The notes under the pieces are model-generated. The model searched no databases and was not told where the DNA came from. It saw nothing but the letters and a program-made list of their open reading frames with translations. The position numbers and the translations under genes are program-made. A stretch of 21,437 bases of DNA from Flavobacteriales bacterium UBA6772 (GTDB lineage: Bacteria > Bacteroidota > Bacteroidia > Flavobacteriales > UBA7430): assembly GCA_002453265.1 (NCBI GenBank), contig DKGK01000004.1, forward strand, positions 1 to 21,437, given 5' to 3'. Shown here one piece after another: positions 14,400-21,437 of this stretch; within the stretch, counting starts at the first letter, position 1; every line of letters starts with the position of its first letter.

Positions 14400-15038
14400 A
14401 TGCTACAAAGACTAACAACATTTATCCTAATCATATTTTGCTTTTCAGCCTGCAAAAAAGAATCAACGGTTTGTAAAGACGAAAATGCAGTCAATTTTAA
14501 TATGGAAGATCAAGATGGTGGAGCCACTTGTGTGTTTGCTATTGATATTAATGAACATTTATTTGGCAAATGGAAAGTTATGTATCAATTGGTTTACAAG
14601 CTTCCATCAAACACAACGCTCGACGCATTAATTTCTGATTATTCTGCATTAACTTATGTAGAGTTTGAGGATTTGTATGAGGAAGATTACCCATTAAGTG
14701 AAATTGAATGGGCGGAATTTATTACAGGTGAATTAGGTTATACCTACAGTGAATTCGAAACTCCAGAAAATTCGTCAATGTTTATGGAAATTGAATATAC
14801 TACAGACTATAAAGTAAAGTATTATAATAATTTTGATTATAATGAAAGTCTCACCCATAATTGGCTTCAATTTGATTACGATCACCTAGCTTATTATACG
14901 AATAATTATATTGCTTCCGAAGAAATGGACATAGTTGAACTCCAAATTCTAGATGAAAATGATTTCCACTATAGAAGGGTCGAAAAGCAAGGAAATGAGA
15001 AGTTTTATGAGTACCGTAGGTGCGTTAAAAACTACTAA
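14400..15038 (+). CDS. Lipoprotein of unknown function with a cysteine-framed N-terminal motif
   Basis: A 212-residue predicted lipoprotein: MLQR, a hydrophobic run, then FSAC with Cys18 as the lipid attachment site. It continues with CKDENAVNFNMEDQDGGATC, which resembles the C-x4-A-x-N-[FY]-N...DG-x-C motif seen in many Bacteroidota surface proteins. The rest is acidic and rich in Tyr/Asn/Asp, with LFGKWKVMYQLVY (about 56-68) reminiscent of lipocalin-like 'GxW' starts, but I cannot assign a fold. The ATG at 14400 is chosen because the upstream in-frame TTG (14373) is inside a promoter box. The MBL-fold gene starts one base after its stop, so the two are coupled. Confidence 0.75.
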   Translation: MLQRLTTFILIIFCFSACKKESTVCKDENAVNFNMEDQDGGATCVFAIDINEHLFGKWKVMYQLVYKLPSNTTLDALISDYSALTYVEFEDLYEEDYPLSEIEWAEFITGELGYTYSEFETPENSSMFMEIEYTTDYKVKYYNNFDYNESLTHNWLQFDYDHLAYYTNNYIASEEMDIVELQILDENDFHYRRVEKQGNEKFYEYRRCVKNY

Positions 15039-15039
15039 T

Positions 15040-15678
15040 ATGATACATATAAAATCCTTTACATTTAATCCTTTTCAGGAAAACACCTATATTGCTTACG
15101 ACGAAACTAAGGAATGTATTATTGTTGATCCTGGTTGTTACGATGCAAACGAAAATTCAATTCTTGAAAACTTTATCAAGCAAGAGAATCTTAAACCTAC
15201 AGCACTTATAAATACACATTGTCATTTAGATCATGTTTTTGGAAATAAATTTGTGGCAGACAGCTATAATTTAAGTCCAATAATGCACAAACTAGATTTA
15301 CCAATGCTAGAATATGCCCCTTTGGCAGCCACTAAATATGGAGTTAATTTAGGTGAATTACCTCCAGTACATAACTTTATAGAAGAAGGTGATCTTGTTA
15401 AATTCGGAAATTCAGAATTTGAAGTTTTATTTACACCTGGGCATGCACCTGGACATATTTGTTTGGTAAGTAAAAAGGAAAATATTGCACTTTCTGCGGA
15501 TGTACTTTTTCATTTAAGTATTGGTAGAACAGACCTTCCCATGGGTGATCATGAAACACTTTTAAAATCTATTAGAGAGAAATTATTTGTTTTAGATGAT
15601 GCCATGATTGTATATCCTGGACATGGTCCAAAAACTAGTATAGGATTCGAAAAAGAAAATAATCCATTTTTAAAATAG
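15040..15678 (+). CDS. Metallo-beta-lactamase-fold hydrolase (glyoxalase II-like)
   Basis: A 212-residue cytoplasmic hydrolase of the MBL superfamily, closest in look to YcbL/glyoxalase II-like enzymes. Metal-binding residues are visible in THCHLDH (59-65), PGHAPGH (133-139, His135), SADVLF (Asp154) and YPGHGP (His195). The start IKSFTFNPFQENTYI with IIVDPGCYD is typical of the group. Likely substrates are thioesters such as S-lactoylglutathione or analogues, but members with other substrates are common. The ATG at 15040 follows the lipoprotein stop by one base. A longer frame from 14953 would overlap the lipoprotein gene and lacks family similarity in the added part. A terminator follows 24 nt after the stop. 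Confidence 0.9.
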   Translation: MIHIKSFTFNPFQENTYIAYDETKECIIVDPGCYDANENSILENFIKQENLKPTALINTHCHLDHVFGNKFVADSYNLSPIMHKLDLPMLEYAPLAATKYGVNLGELPPVHNFIEEGDLVKFGNSEFEVLFTPGHAPGHICLVSKKENIALSADVLFHLSIGRTDLPMGDHETLLKSIREKLFVLDDAMIVYPGHGPKTSIGFEKENNPFLK

Positions 15679-15702
15679 TAGATTTTAGATTTTCAACCGC
15701 TT

Positions 15703-15735
15703 AAAAAAGTAGCAAAAATAATTGCTGCTTTTTTT
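15703..15735 (+). terminator. Intrinsic terminator after the MBL-fold gene
   Basis: AAAAAAGTAGCAA (15703-15715) pairs with TTGCTGCTTTTTT (15722-15734) with one G-U pair and a six-base loop, ending in a run of T. It separates the lipoprotein-MBL pair from ruvX. Confidence 0.8.
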
Positions 15736-15783
15736 ATGGATGATAAAATATAATTTCTAATTCGAACAAAGAGTAACAATGTG

Positions 15784-15791
15784 TATCTTTG
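15784..15791 (+). promoter_or_regulatory. -7 promoter box for ruvX-def
   Basis: TATCTTTG, identical to the box before mqnB, ends 16 nt before the ruvX ATG at 15808. It lies just after the 15703-15735 terminator, as expected for the start of a new transcript. A TTCG at 15761-15764 sits about 19 nt upstream and could be a degenerate -33 element. Confidence 0.5.
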
Positions 15792-15807
15792 CAGCTATTT
15801 GCAAGAT

Positions 15808-16230
15808 ATGGCTAGATTATTGGCATTAGATTACGGAACCAAAAGAGTGGGAATAGCTGTTACCGACGAGCTTCAGATTATTGCATCTGGACTTTGTACT
15901 GTAAGAGCACACGATTGTATGGACTTTCTCAAAGAATATATTTCTAAGGAAAAGGTAGATGCCATAATTATGGGAATGCCAAAAAATCTACAAGATCAAA
16001 AAACGGATGCTACTCCTTATGTAAAGGGATTTGCGAAGCAATTAAGAAAACAGTTTCCACAAATGGAAATTCACTTAATTGATGAAAGGTTTACTTCAAA
16101 AATGGCTTTTCAATCGATGATTGATAGCGGTTTAAAAAAGAAAGCTAGGCAAGATAAAGCATTGGTAGATGAGATTAGTGCCACCATTATTTTGCAATCG
16201 TTTATGGAACAACAAAATTTCAAGTTTTAA
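15808..16230 (+). CDS. ruvX: Putative pre-16S rRNA nuclease RuvX (YqgF)
   Basis: A 140-residue RNase H-fold protein of the YqgF/RuvX family. It is implicated in 5'-end maturation of 16S rRNA and, by fold, resembles Holliday junction resolvases. The N-terminal ARLLALDYGTKRVGIA carries the first acidic catalytic residue. IIMGMPKNL is the second block, LIDERFTS the third, and DEISATIIL near the end supplies the last acidic residue. The ATG at 15808 gives the usual MARLLALDYG start. An in-frame GTG at 15781 would place part of the promoter box inside the coding region. It is followed after two bases by def, a common Bacteroidota arrangement. Confidence 0.93.
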   Translation: MARLLALDYGTKRVGIAVTDELQIIASGLCTVRAHDCMDFLKEYISKEKVDAIIMGMPKNLQDQKTDATPYVKGFAKQLRKQFPQMEIHLIDERFTSKMAFQSMIDSGLKKKARQDKALVDEISATIILQSFMEQQNFKF

Positions 16231-16232
16231 AT

Positions 16233-16805
16233 ATGTTTTTACCAATAGTTGCTTACGGAGATCCTGTTTTAAAAGAGGTAGGAGAGGAGATAAGTCCAGA
16301 TTACCCAAAGTTAAAAGAACTCATAGAGAATATGTACGAAACAATGTACACCTCTCATGGAGTTGGTTTGGCTGCACCACAAATTGGTTTATCCATTCGT
16401 ATATTTATTGTGGATTGCTCTCCATTTGAAGAGGATGAACCTCATTTAGCCGACTTTCAAAAAACATTTATTAATGCAGAAATCATCGAGGAAGAAGGCG
16501 AGGAATGGTATTTTAATGAAGGCTGTTTAAGTATTCCAGATGTTAGAGAAGAAGTATCTCGTAAACCTAAAATAACGATTCGGTACTTTGATGAAGATTT
16601 TGTTGAACATACTGATACTTATGAAGGTATGGCTGCCCGTGTTATTCAGCATGAATACGATCATATAGAAGGGATTTTATTTACCGAATATTTATCTCCA
16701 CTTAGAAAACGTATCATTAAACGCAGATTGAGCGATATAATGAACGGGAAAGTTGATCCTGATTATAGAATGCGTTTTTATAAAGTAAAAAAGGGAAGAA
16801 GATGA
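16233..16805 (+). CDS. def: Peptide deformylase
   Basis: Removes the formyl group from the N-terminal methionine of nascent proteins at the ribosome. It is a metalloenzyme of 190 residues with all three family motifs: GVGLAAPQ (43-50), EGCLS with metal ligand Cys98 (96-100) and HEYDH with two histidine ligands and the catalytic Glu (140-144). The segment EEDEPHLADFQKTF between motifs 1 and 2 is an insertion common in Bacteroidota enzymes. The gene starts two bases after ruvX, and its stop overlaps the start of the next gene in an ATGA arrangement, so ruvX-def-TPR lipoprotein form a tightly packed operon. Confidence 0.97.
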   Translation: MFLPIVAYGDPVLKEVGEEISPDYPKLKELIENMYETMYTSHGVGLAAPQIGLSIRIFIVDCSPFEEDEPHLADFQKTFINAEIIEEEGEEWYFNEGCLSIPDVREEVSRKPKITIRYFDEDFVEHTDTYEGMAARVIQHEYDHIEGILFTEYLSPLRKRIIKRRLSDIMNGKVDPDYRMRFYKVKKGRR

Positions 16806-17299
16806 GATTAATTTTAGTCCTAATTGCATTTGTTTCTGTTTTAAGTTCTTGTGTAAATGCTCAAAAAAAGGCATTAGACAATGTTTTAGCTCTCGAAGAT
16901 AAGTTAAAACTTGCACAAGATGCTAGTTCTAATAGAGACTTAGCCTTAGAAGTTGTAGCGGCATATAGCCAGTTTTTAGCAGCTTATCCAAATATAGAAT
17001 CTAAGCCAAAATTGCTTTTTAAATCTGGTGAAGTCTTAAAAGGTTTAGGCGAAAATTTAAAAGCAGCACAATATTTTTATAAAGTACATCACAATTTTCC
17101 AGAGTCAAAATTGGCTCCTTTAGCACTGTTTTATCAAGCGCATTGTTTCGAAATTATAGAACAGCGTTTAACAGCAAAAAATACTTACGAGGAATTTATA
17201 GAACGATATCCTAATCATCCATATGTAGAACAAGCAATAGGTATGATTCAACTATTACATTATTCTGATGAGGACTTGATTAAACAATTCGAGAAATAG
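16802..17299 (+). CDS. TPR-repeat lipoprotein (YbgF/BamD-like helical repeats)
   Basis: A 165-residue exported protein. A signal (MRLILVLIAFVSVLSSC) with lipidation Cys17 is followed by tetratricopeptide-like repeats: AYSQFLAAYPNIESKPKLLF (about 54-73), AAQYFYKVHHNFPESKLAPL (about 87-106) and AKNTYEEFIERYPNHPYVEQ (about 124-143). The F-P-x-[ST]/Y-P-N pattern resembles YbgF and BamD, but it is too short for BamD. It would act as a periplasmic scaffold with unknown partners. Its ATG overlaps the def stop by four bases, and the subtilase start follows one base after its stop, so it is embedded in the operon. Confidence 0.8.
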   Translation: MRLILVLIAFVSVLSSCVNAQKKALDNVLALEDKLKLAQDASSNRDLALEVVAAYSQFLAAYPNIESKPKLLFKSGEVLKGLGENLKAAQYFYKVHHNFPESKLAPLALFYQAHCFEIIEQRLTAKNTYEEFIERYPNHPYVEQAIGMIQLLHYSDEDLIKQFEK

Positions 17300-17300
17300 G

Positions 17301-18761
17301 ATGCGGCTTGGTTTTGCTCTATTCGTTCCTTTTTTGTGTACTTGTCTCTGTTTTGCACAAAGTACAAACTCGTATAATGTAAGACTTTCTAATACTATAA
17401 GTTGGGACTTGCTTCAAACTAAAAATATTTCTGTTTCTCCGCTATTTAGAAACTCTAATAATTCTGTTTTTCTTAATTCCTTTGTACAAATTAGTCCTAC
17501 TAATCCTACTGAGCTTGATGCTATGGTGGAACAAGGTATTCTTTTGTATTGGGAAAATAAACGTGTCCAAGAATTGTATTTTACTCCTTCGGATGAATCC
17601 TTTAATCAACAGTGGTATTTAAATAAAATAAACGCTCCAGAAGTTTGGGATAGCACACAAGGTGATTCTACCTATTTTGTAGGAGTTGTAGATTCTGGAG
17701 TAGATTATCATCATGAAGATCTTTCTGGAAATTTAGCCTATAATTACGCAGACCCTATCAATGGTTTAGATGATGATAACGACGGTTATATAGATAATTT
17801 TTATGGTTGGGATTTTGGTGACCTAGATAACGACCCTATGGTTAGTGGTTCTTATGCTCATGGTTCTGTAATGTGTGGTATTATAGCAGCCCAAACAAAC
17901 AATACTATTGGAACGGCTTCTACTGCATTTAATTGCAAGTATTTACCTGTAAAAATAACAAACATAGCTGGGCTTATTACCGATACAAATGCAGGAATTC
18001 TTTATGCTGCTCAAATGGGAGCTAAGGTCATAAATTGTTCTTTTGGAAGTACAGAATTCAGTCAAGCTGAAGCCGATATTATAACTTATGTTACCGATTC
18101 CTTAGATGTATTAATCATAGCTTCTGCTGGAAATAATGGCTTAAATATTCCCATTTATCCTGCTTCTTTAACAAATGTTATTGGTGTCTGTGCAGTTGAT
18201 GAAATGGATCAGAAAATACCAATATCCAATTACCATACTAGTTTCGATATTTCAGCTCCTGGGAGTTCTATTTACGGACCTTATATAGAGAATGAGTATT
18301 CCTATAAGAGTGGAACTTCTGTTGCTACAGGAATCGTTTCTAGTGCTGCTATATTACTTAGATCTTATTTTAAAACTGAATCTGCCGAAGAGATAAGAAT
18401 ACGAATATTAAATTCTGCGGATTATATCGATGATTATAATCCTTTATATTTAGCTCAATTAGGAACTGGCAGATTAAATGTATTAAATGCTATTTCTGAA
18501 ATATCAAAAAATACTCTAGAGATATTCCCTAATCCCAGTAGAGGAATTTTCGATTTAGAACTAAACTTAATAGATTATGGAAATTATCAGATTTCTATTT
18601 TTGATGTCTTAGGAAAGTTGTATTATCGCACAGAATTTTTCGTAAGATCAAAATTACATACAGAGCACTTAAATTTACAAGATATAAAACAAGGTTACTA
18701 TACCATAGAAATAAATGGAACTAGCTATTATAACAGCTCTGGTATAATTATTGTTAAATAG
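17301..18761 (+). CDS. Secreted subtilisin-like serine protease with type IX secretion signal
   Basis: A 486-residue S8-family protease. A signal peptide (1-20, ending CFAQ) and an N-terminal propeptide-like region (21-110) precede the catalytic domain. The triad is Asp131 in GVVDSGVDYHHEDL, His187 in AHGSVMCGIIAA and Ser340 in SGTSVATGI, with Asn278 (ASAGNNG) for the oxyanion hole. An acidic loop LDDDNDGYID (156-165) probably binds calcium. After the domain, IFPNPSRGIFDLEL (from about 408) and a C-terminal IIIVK match the type A T9SS sorting domain, so it is probably exported to the surface or medium. HGS replaces the usual HGT and MCG replaces VAG beside the histidine. It lies directly after the TPR lipoprotein gene. 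Its substrates are unknown. Confidence 0.93.
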   Translation: MRLGFALFVPFLCTCLCFAQSTNSYNVRLSNTISWDLLQTKNISVSPLFRNSNNSVFLNSFVQISPTNPTELDAMVEQGILLYWENKRVQELYFTPSDESFNQQWYLNKINAPEVWDSTQGDSTYFVGVVDSGVDYHHEDLSGNLAYNYADPINGLDDDNDGYIDNFYGWDFGDLDNDPMVSGSYAHGSVMCGIIAAQTNNTIGTASTAFNCKYLPVKITNIAGLITDTNAGILYAAQMGAKVINCSFGSTEFSQAEADIITYVTDSLDVLIIASAGNNGLNIPIYPASLTNVIGVCAVDEMDQKIPISNYHTSFDISAPGSSIYGPYIENEYSYKSGTSVATGIVSSAAILLRSYFKTESAEEIRIRILNSADYIDDYNPLYLAQLGTGRLNVLNAISEISKNTLEIFPNPSRGIFDLELNLIDYGNYQISIFDVLGKLYYRTEFFVRSKLHTEHLNLQDIKQGYYTIEINGTSYYNSSGIIIVK

Positions 18762-18781
18762 CCAGAATAAAAAAAGAACAA

Positions 18782-19279
18782 ATGAACGTAGAAGGAATTA
18801 TTGCAGTAACTGGAAAACCAGGACTTTTTAAAGTAGTAGGTCAAACCAAAAATGGAGTTATTGTTGTTGGCTTAGAAGACGATAAAAAAGTAGCCATGAA
18901 CTCAAGTTCTAAAATGAGTGCATTGCAAGATATTGCTATCTATTCGTACACCGAAGAAATTCCTTTGGTTAATGTATTAGATAGAATAAGAGTAAAAGAA
19001 GAAGGAAAGGCTACCATTGGTCACAAAGCTTCTGCAGCTGTATTAACTGAGTTTTTTAGAGGTATTTTAGAAGACTTTGATGAGGATAGAGTTTATCCAT
19101 CAGATATTAAAAAAGTTATTTCTTGGTACAATACACTTCAAAAAGCTGGCTTGGCTATAGAAACAGTTATCGAAACTGAAGAAAAAGAAGAAACTGAAGA
19201 TGCCGAAGTTATAGAAGAAAAACCTAAAGCAAAGGCAAAAACAAAAGCTAAACCTAAGGCGAAAGCTAAAAAGGAATAG
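18782..19279 (+). CDS. DUF5606-type protein with Lys/Ala-rich tail
   Basis: A 165-residue cytoplasmic protein. Residues 1-125 (MNVEGIIAVTGKPGLFKVV..., with DIAIYSYTEEIPLVNVLDRI and YPSDIKKVISWYNTLQ) match the Bacteroidota-restricted DUF5606 family. A Glu-rich linker (about 131-147) and a histone-H1-like tail of alternating Lys, Ala and Pro (about 147-164) follow. The conserved domain has no known function. A basic tail of this kind often binds nucleic acid or ribosomes, but that is inference. It follows the protease by 20 nt, probably in the same transcript, and ends at a strong terminator. This family is commonly found near def and mazG in Bacteroidota, as here. Confidence 0.85.
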   Translation: MNVEGIIAVTGKPGLFKVVGQTKNGVIVVGLEDDKKVAMNSSSKMSALQDIAIYSYTEEIPLVNVLDRIRVKEEGKATIGHKASAAVLTEFFRGILEDFDEDRVYPSDIKKVISWYNTLQKAGLAIETVIETEEKEETEDAEVIEEKPKAKAKTKAKPKAKAKKE

Positions 19280-19303
19280 TAGATTATAACATTAAAAAAT
19301 ACG

Positions 19304-19311
19304 TATTTTTG
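19304..19311 (+). promoter_or_regulatory. Candidate -7 box for pepF just before a terminator
   Basis: TATTTTTG matches TAnnTTTG and directly abuts the hairpin at 19312-19331. Transcription from it would begin inside or just after that hairpin. The gene start is at 19352. Chance occurrence is possible because the T-run is low complexity. Confidence 0.3.
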
Positions 19312-19336
19312 AAGGCTCCATAAGGAGCCTTTTTTA
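19312..19336 (+). terminator. Intrinsic terminator between the DUF5606 gene and pepF
   Basis: AAGGCTCC (19312-19319) pairs with GGAGCCTT (19324-19331) around an ATAA loop and is followed by T residues. It is a strong, GC-containing stem that ends the ruvX-to-DUF5606 gene run. Confidence 0.88.
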
Positions 19337-19351
19337 TTTAGATATACCAAC

Positions 19352-21043
19352 ATGAGAAACTTTTTACCCCAAGATTTAAGTATTACTAGCTGGGAGCAAA
19401 TACAAACCTACTTTGAAGATTTAAAAAATCGTAGTATTGAATCTGCATTAGATTTAAAAAAATGGATGCAGGATAGATCTGAGTTAGAAGCTGTGCTTGA
19501 AGAAGATATGGCTTGGCGTTATATTAAAATGAATATTGATACCAAGGACGAAGTATTACAGAAATCATTTCAGTTTTTTGTAGAAAAAATAAGTCCTTTT
19601 ACAGCTCCCTATGATCATGATTTTAATACCAAATTGGTCGAAAGCCCTTTTTTAAAGGAATTAGATAGAGAAACGTATTTCATTTATTTACGATCTGTAA
19701 AAAACGACATTAAACTCTATAGAGAAGAAAATATACCCTTGTTTACCGACCTTACCAATAAGGCACAGAAGTTTGGCGAAATTGCTGCACAAATGATGGT
19801 AACTATTGATGGGGAAGAAAAAACCTTGCAACAAGCATCCGTTTATCTGAAAGGAACAGATAGAGAAAAACGCAAAGAAGCTTTTGAAAAAGTGAATGCT
19901 CGTAGAGCAGAGGATAAAGAAAAATTAGATATTCTCTTAGACGAGCTTATAGAAAAAAGACAAAAGGTTGCTGGAAATGCAGGTTTCGAAAATTTTAGAG
20001 ATTATAAGTTCCAGTCTATGGGACGTTTTGATTATACCAAAGAAGATTGCTTCAACTTTCATGAATCTATAGCACAAGAAATTGTTCCTTTAATTGCAGA
20101 CATACAAAAAGAGCGAAAAGAAAATTTAGGATTGGAAGTTTTAAAACCATGGGATATGTCTGTAGATCCAAATGGAAATGAGCCTTTAAAACCTTTTGAT
20201 GGGGGCGAAGAACTTTTGGATAAATGCATTGAATGTTTTGATAAGATAAGACCTTATTACGGAAATTGTTTGCGAAAAATGAAGGAAATGGGGCATTTAG
20301 ATTTGGTTTCTAGAAAAGGTAAAGCTCCAGGAGGATTTATGTATCCTTTGTACGAATCTGGCGTTCCTTTTATTTATATGAATGCGGTTGGATTATTAAG
20401 AGATGCAGTAACTATGGTTCACGAAGGTGGACATGCTATACATTCTTTTTATACGAAAGACATGGAACTTACTGCTTTTAAAAGTACTCCATCAGAAGTA
20501 GCAGAATTAGCAAGTATGAGTATGGAGCTTATTTCTATGGAACACTGGGATGTGTTTTTTAGTAATAAAGAAGAATGGAAACGAGCTAGAAAAGAACAAT
20601 TACAAGGGGTTTTAGAAACTTTACCATGGGTTGCTATGGTTGATGAGTTTCAACATTGGTTGTACGAAAACAAGAATCATAGTCATGACGAGAGACATGA
20701 TAAATGGCTTTCCATTTCTAAGCAATATGGAACTGGAATGGTTGATTGGTCAGGTTATGAAGCGTATAAAAAAACCGCTTGGCAAAGACAATTACATATT
20801 TACGAGGTTCCTTTTTATTATATAGAATACGGGATGGCTCAGCTAGGGGCAATTGCAGTTTGGAGAAACTATAAGCAGAACTCCGAAAAAGCTTTAGATG
20901 CCTATGATACGGCATTAAAATTAGGCTATACTAAATCGATTGGAGATATTTATGAAGCTGCTAATGTGAAATTTGATTTTTCGGCAGATTATGTAAAAGA
21001 GCTTGCTGCTTTTGTACAAGCTGAATTAAATGCTTTAAAGTAG
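19352..21043 (+). CDS. pepF: M3-family oligoendopeptidase (PepF-like)
   Basis: A 563-residue cytoplasmic zinc metallopeptidase of family M3 that cleaves short peptides. The zinc motif HEGGHAIHS (from His357) gives HExxH, and the downstream TPSEVAELASMSMEL supplies the third ligand glutamate. The N-terminal helical half (about 1-340), with QMMVTIDGEEKTLQQA and KRKEAFEKVNARR, has the PF08439-like look of oligoendopeptidase F. The C-terminal FYYIEYGMAQLGAI and LGYTKSIGDIYEAANV are typical. The ATG at 19352 gives a normal length. It follows a terminator, so it probably starts its own transcript, which runs into mazG five bases after its stop. Confidence 0.95.
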   Translation: MRNFLPQDLSITSWEQIQTYFEDLKNRSIESALDLKKWMQDRSELEAVLEEDMAWRYIKMNIDTKDEVLQKSFQFFVEKISPFTAPYDHDFNTKLVESPFLKELDRETYFIYLRSVKNDIKLYREENIPLFTDLTNKAQKFGEIAAQMMVTIDGEEKTLQQASVYLKGTDREKRKEAFEKVNARRAEDKEKLDILLDELIEKRQKVAGNAGFENFRDYKFQSMGRFDYTKEDCFNFHESIAQEIVPLIADIQKERKENLGLEVLKPWDMSVDPNGNEPLKPFDGGEELLDKCIECFDKIRPYYGNCLRKMKEMGHLDLVSRKGKAPGGFMYPLYESGVPFIYMNAVGLLRDAVTMVHEGGHAIHSFYTKDMELTAFKSTPSEVAELASMSMELISMEHWDVFFSNKEEWKRARKEQLQGVLETLPWVAMVDEFQHWLYENKNHSHDERHDKWLSISKQYGTGMVDWSGYEAYKKTAWQRQLHIYEVPFYYIEYGMAQLGAIAVWRNYKQNSEKALDAYDTALKLGYTKSIGDIYEAANVKFDFSADYVKELAAFVQAELNALK

Positions 21044-21048
21044 AAAAA

Positions 21049-21437
21049 ATGAATACTAGAGAAGATAAATTACAAGCTTTTGGCAGACTCTTAGACATCA
21101 TGGATGAGTTAAGAGAAAAATGTCCCTGGGATAAAAAACAAACTATGGACAGTTTGCGTCATTTAACCATTGAGGAAACCTATGAGTTATGTGATGCTAT
21201 CTTAGATAATGACAAAGAAGAGATTAAGAAAGAACTTGGAGATCTGATGTTGCATTTGGTGTTTTATGCCAAAATAGGTTCAGAGGAAAAAGCTTTTGAT
21301 ATGGCTGATGTATTGAATGGGGTTTGTGAGAAATTGATTTTCCGTCACCCTCATATTTATGGAGATGTTGAGGTACAAGATGAAGAAGAGGTAAAAAGAA
21401 ATTGGGAAAAACTTAAATTACAGGAGAAAGGGGATAA
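21049..21437 (+). CDS. mazG: Nucleoside triphosphate pyrophosphohydrolase MazG (5' part only)
   Basis: The ATG at 21049 opens a frame that continues through the window edge, giving the first 129 residues. The visible part has the MazG hallmarks: LLDIMDELREKCPWDKKQT, LRHLTIEETYELCDAI with the metal-binding Glu pair, KKELGDLMLHLVFYAKIG with ELGD, and FRHPHIYGD plus VKRNWEKLK. MazG hydrolyses abnormal or signalling NTPs to NMP and pyrophosphate. The C-terminal half (about 130 residues) lies outside. It begins five bases after pepF and is probably co-transcribed with it. Confidence 0.95.
   Translation, partial: MNTREDKLQAFGRLLDIMDELREKCPWDKKQTMDSLRHLTIEETYELCDAILDNDKEEIKKELGDLMLHLVFYAKIGSEEKAFDMADVLNGVCEKLIFRHPHIYGDVEVQDEEEVKRNWEKLKLQEKGD

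Noticed and set aside
14953..15039. N-terminal extension of the MBL-fold gene starting at 14953
   Set aside because: It would overlap the lipoprotein gene by 86 bases in another frame, and the added residues show no family similarity. The ATG at 15040 gives the standard start.
1..21437. tRNA/rRNA genes, insertion sequences, CRISPR arrays, phage genes or a known defence system
   Set aside because: Looked for on both strands: no transposase, integrase, Cas or toxin-antitoxin motifs, no terminal inverted repeats with target duplications, and no cloverleaf-like stretches were found by eye.

Overview
The window is AT-rich chromosomal DNA from a member of the Bacteroidota, most likely Flavobacteriales-like. 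The evidence is a secreted subtilase with a type IX secretion C-terminal signature, a DUF5606 protein, several 'S-A-C' type lipoproteins, few Shine-Dalgarno sites, and repeated TAnnTTTG boxes (the Bacteroidota -7 promoter element) just upstream of genes. MqnB and MqnD imply menaquinone synthesis through futalosine, which is unusual for classical Flavobacteriaceae and may place the organism in a neighbouring family. That placement is tentative.

Layout: 1-0.24 kb is the end of an OppB/DppB-type permease, convergent with prmC. From 1.16 to 3.74 kb lie ribD (riboflavin), an EamA/DMT transporter and a YigZ/IMPACT protein. From 3.83 to 5.47 kb a di-heme cytochrome c peroxidase lipoprotein is paired with an LPP20-like lipoprotein, ending in a perfect palindromic terminator. 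From 5.7 to 8.37 kb is a probable operon of a PASTA-repeat membrane protein, an RluD-type pseudouridine synthase and a TrmH-type RNA methyltransferase. A small three-helix membrane protein follows and shares a bidirectional terminator with a minus-strand group: queD-like/PTPS, folE, fabD (9.06-11.03 kb). The first two of these act consecutively on GTP-derived pterin.

About 0.7 kb of non-coding sequence precedes mqnB-mqnD, which overlap by one base. From 13.26 to 14.1 kb is a stretch of decaying minus-strand sequence. One copy of an unknown small membrane-anchored protein is intact apart from a single in-frame TAG. A second, badly degraded copy lies upstream, and possibly a scrap of a third between them. 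From 14.4 to 21.4 kb come a lipoprotein, an MBL-fold hydrolase, ruvX, def, a TPR lipoprotein, the T9SS subtilase, a DUF5606 protein with a Lys/Ala tail, an M3-family oligopeptidase and the start of mazG, all on the plus strand.

Most of the window is housekeeping sequence and I see no clear new multi-gene system. The best leads are the decaying paralog array at 13.3-14.1 kb, the structured 5' leader of the PASTA operon, the -7 boxes placed four bases before the start codons of ribD and mqnB (possible leaderless mRNAs), and several gene starts whose longest reading frames begin inside or beside promoter boxes.
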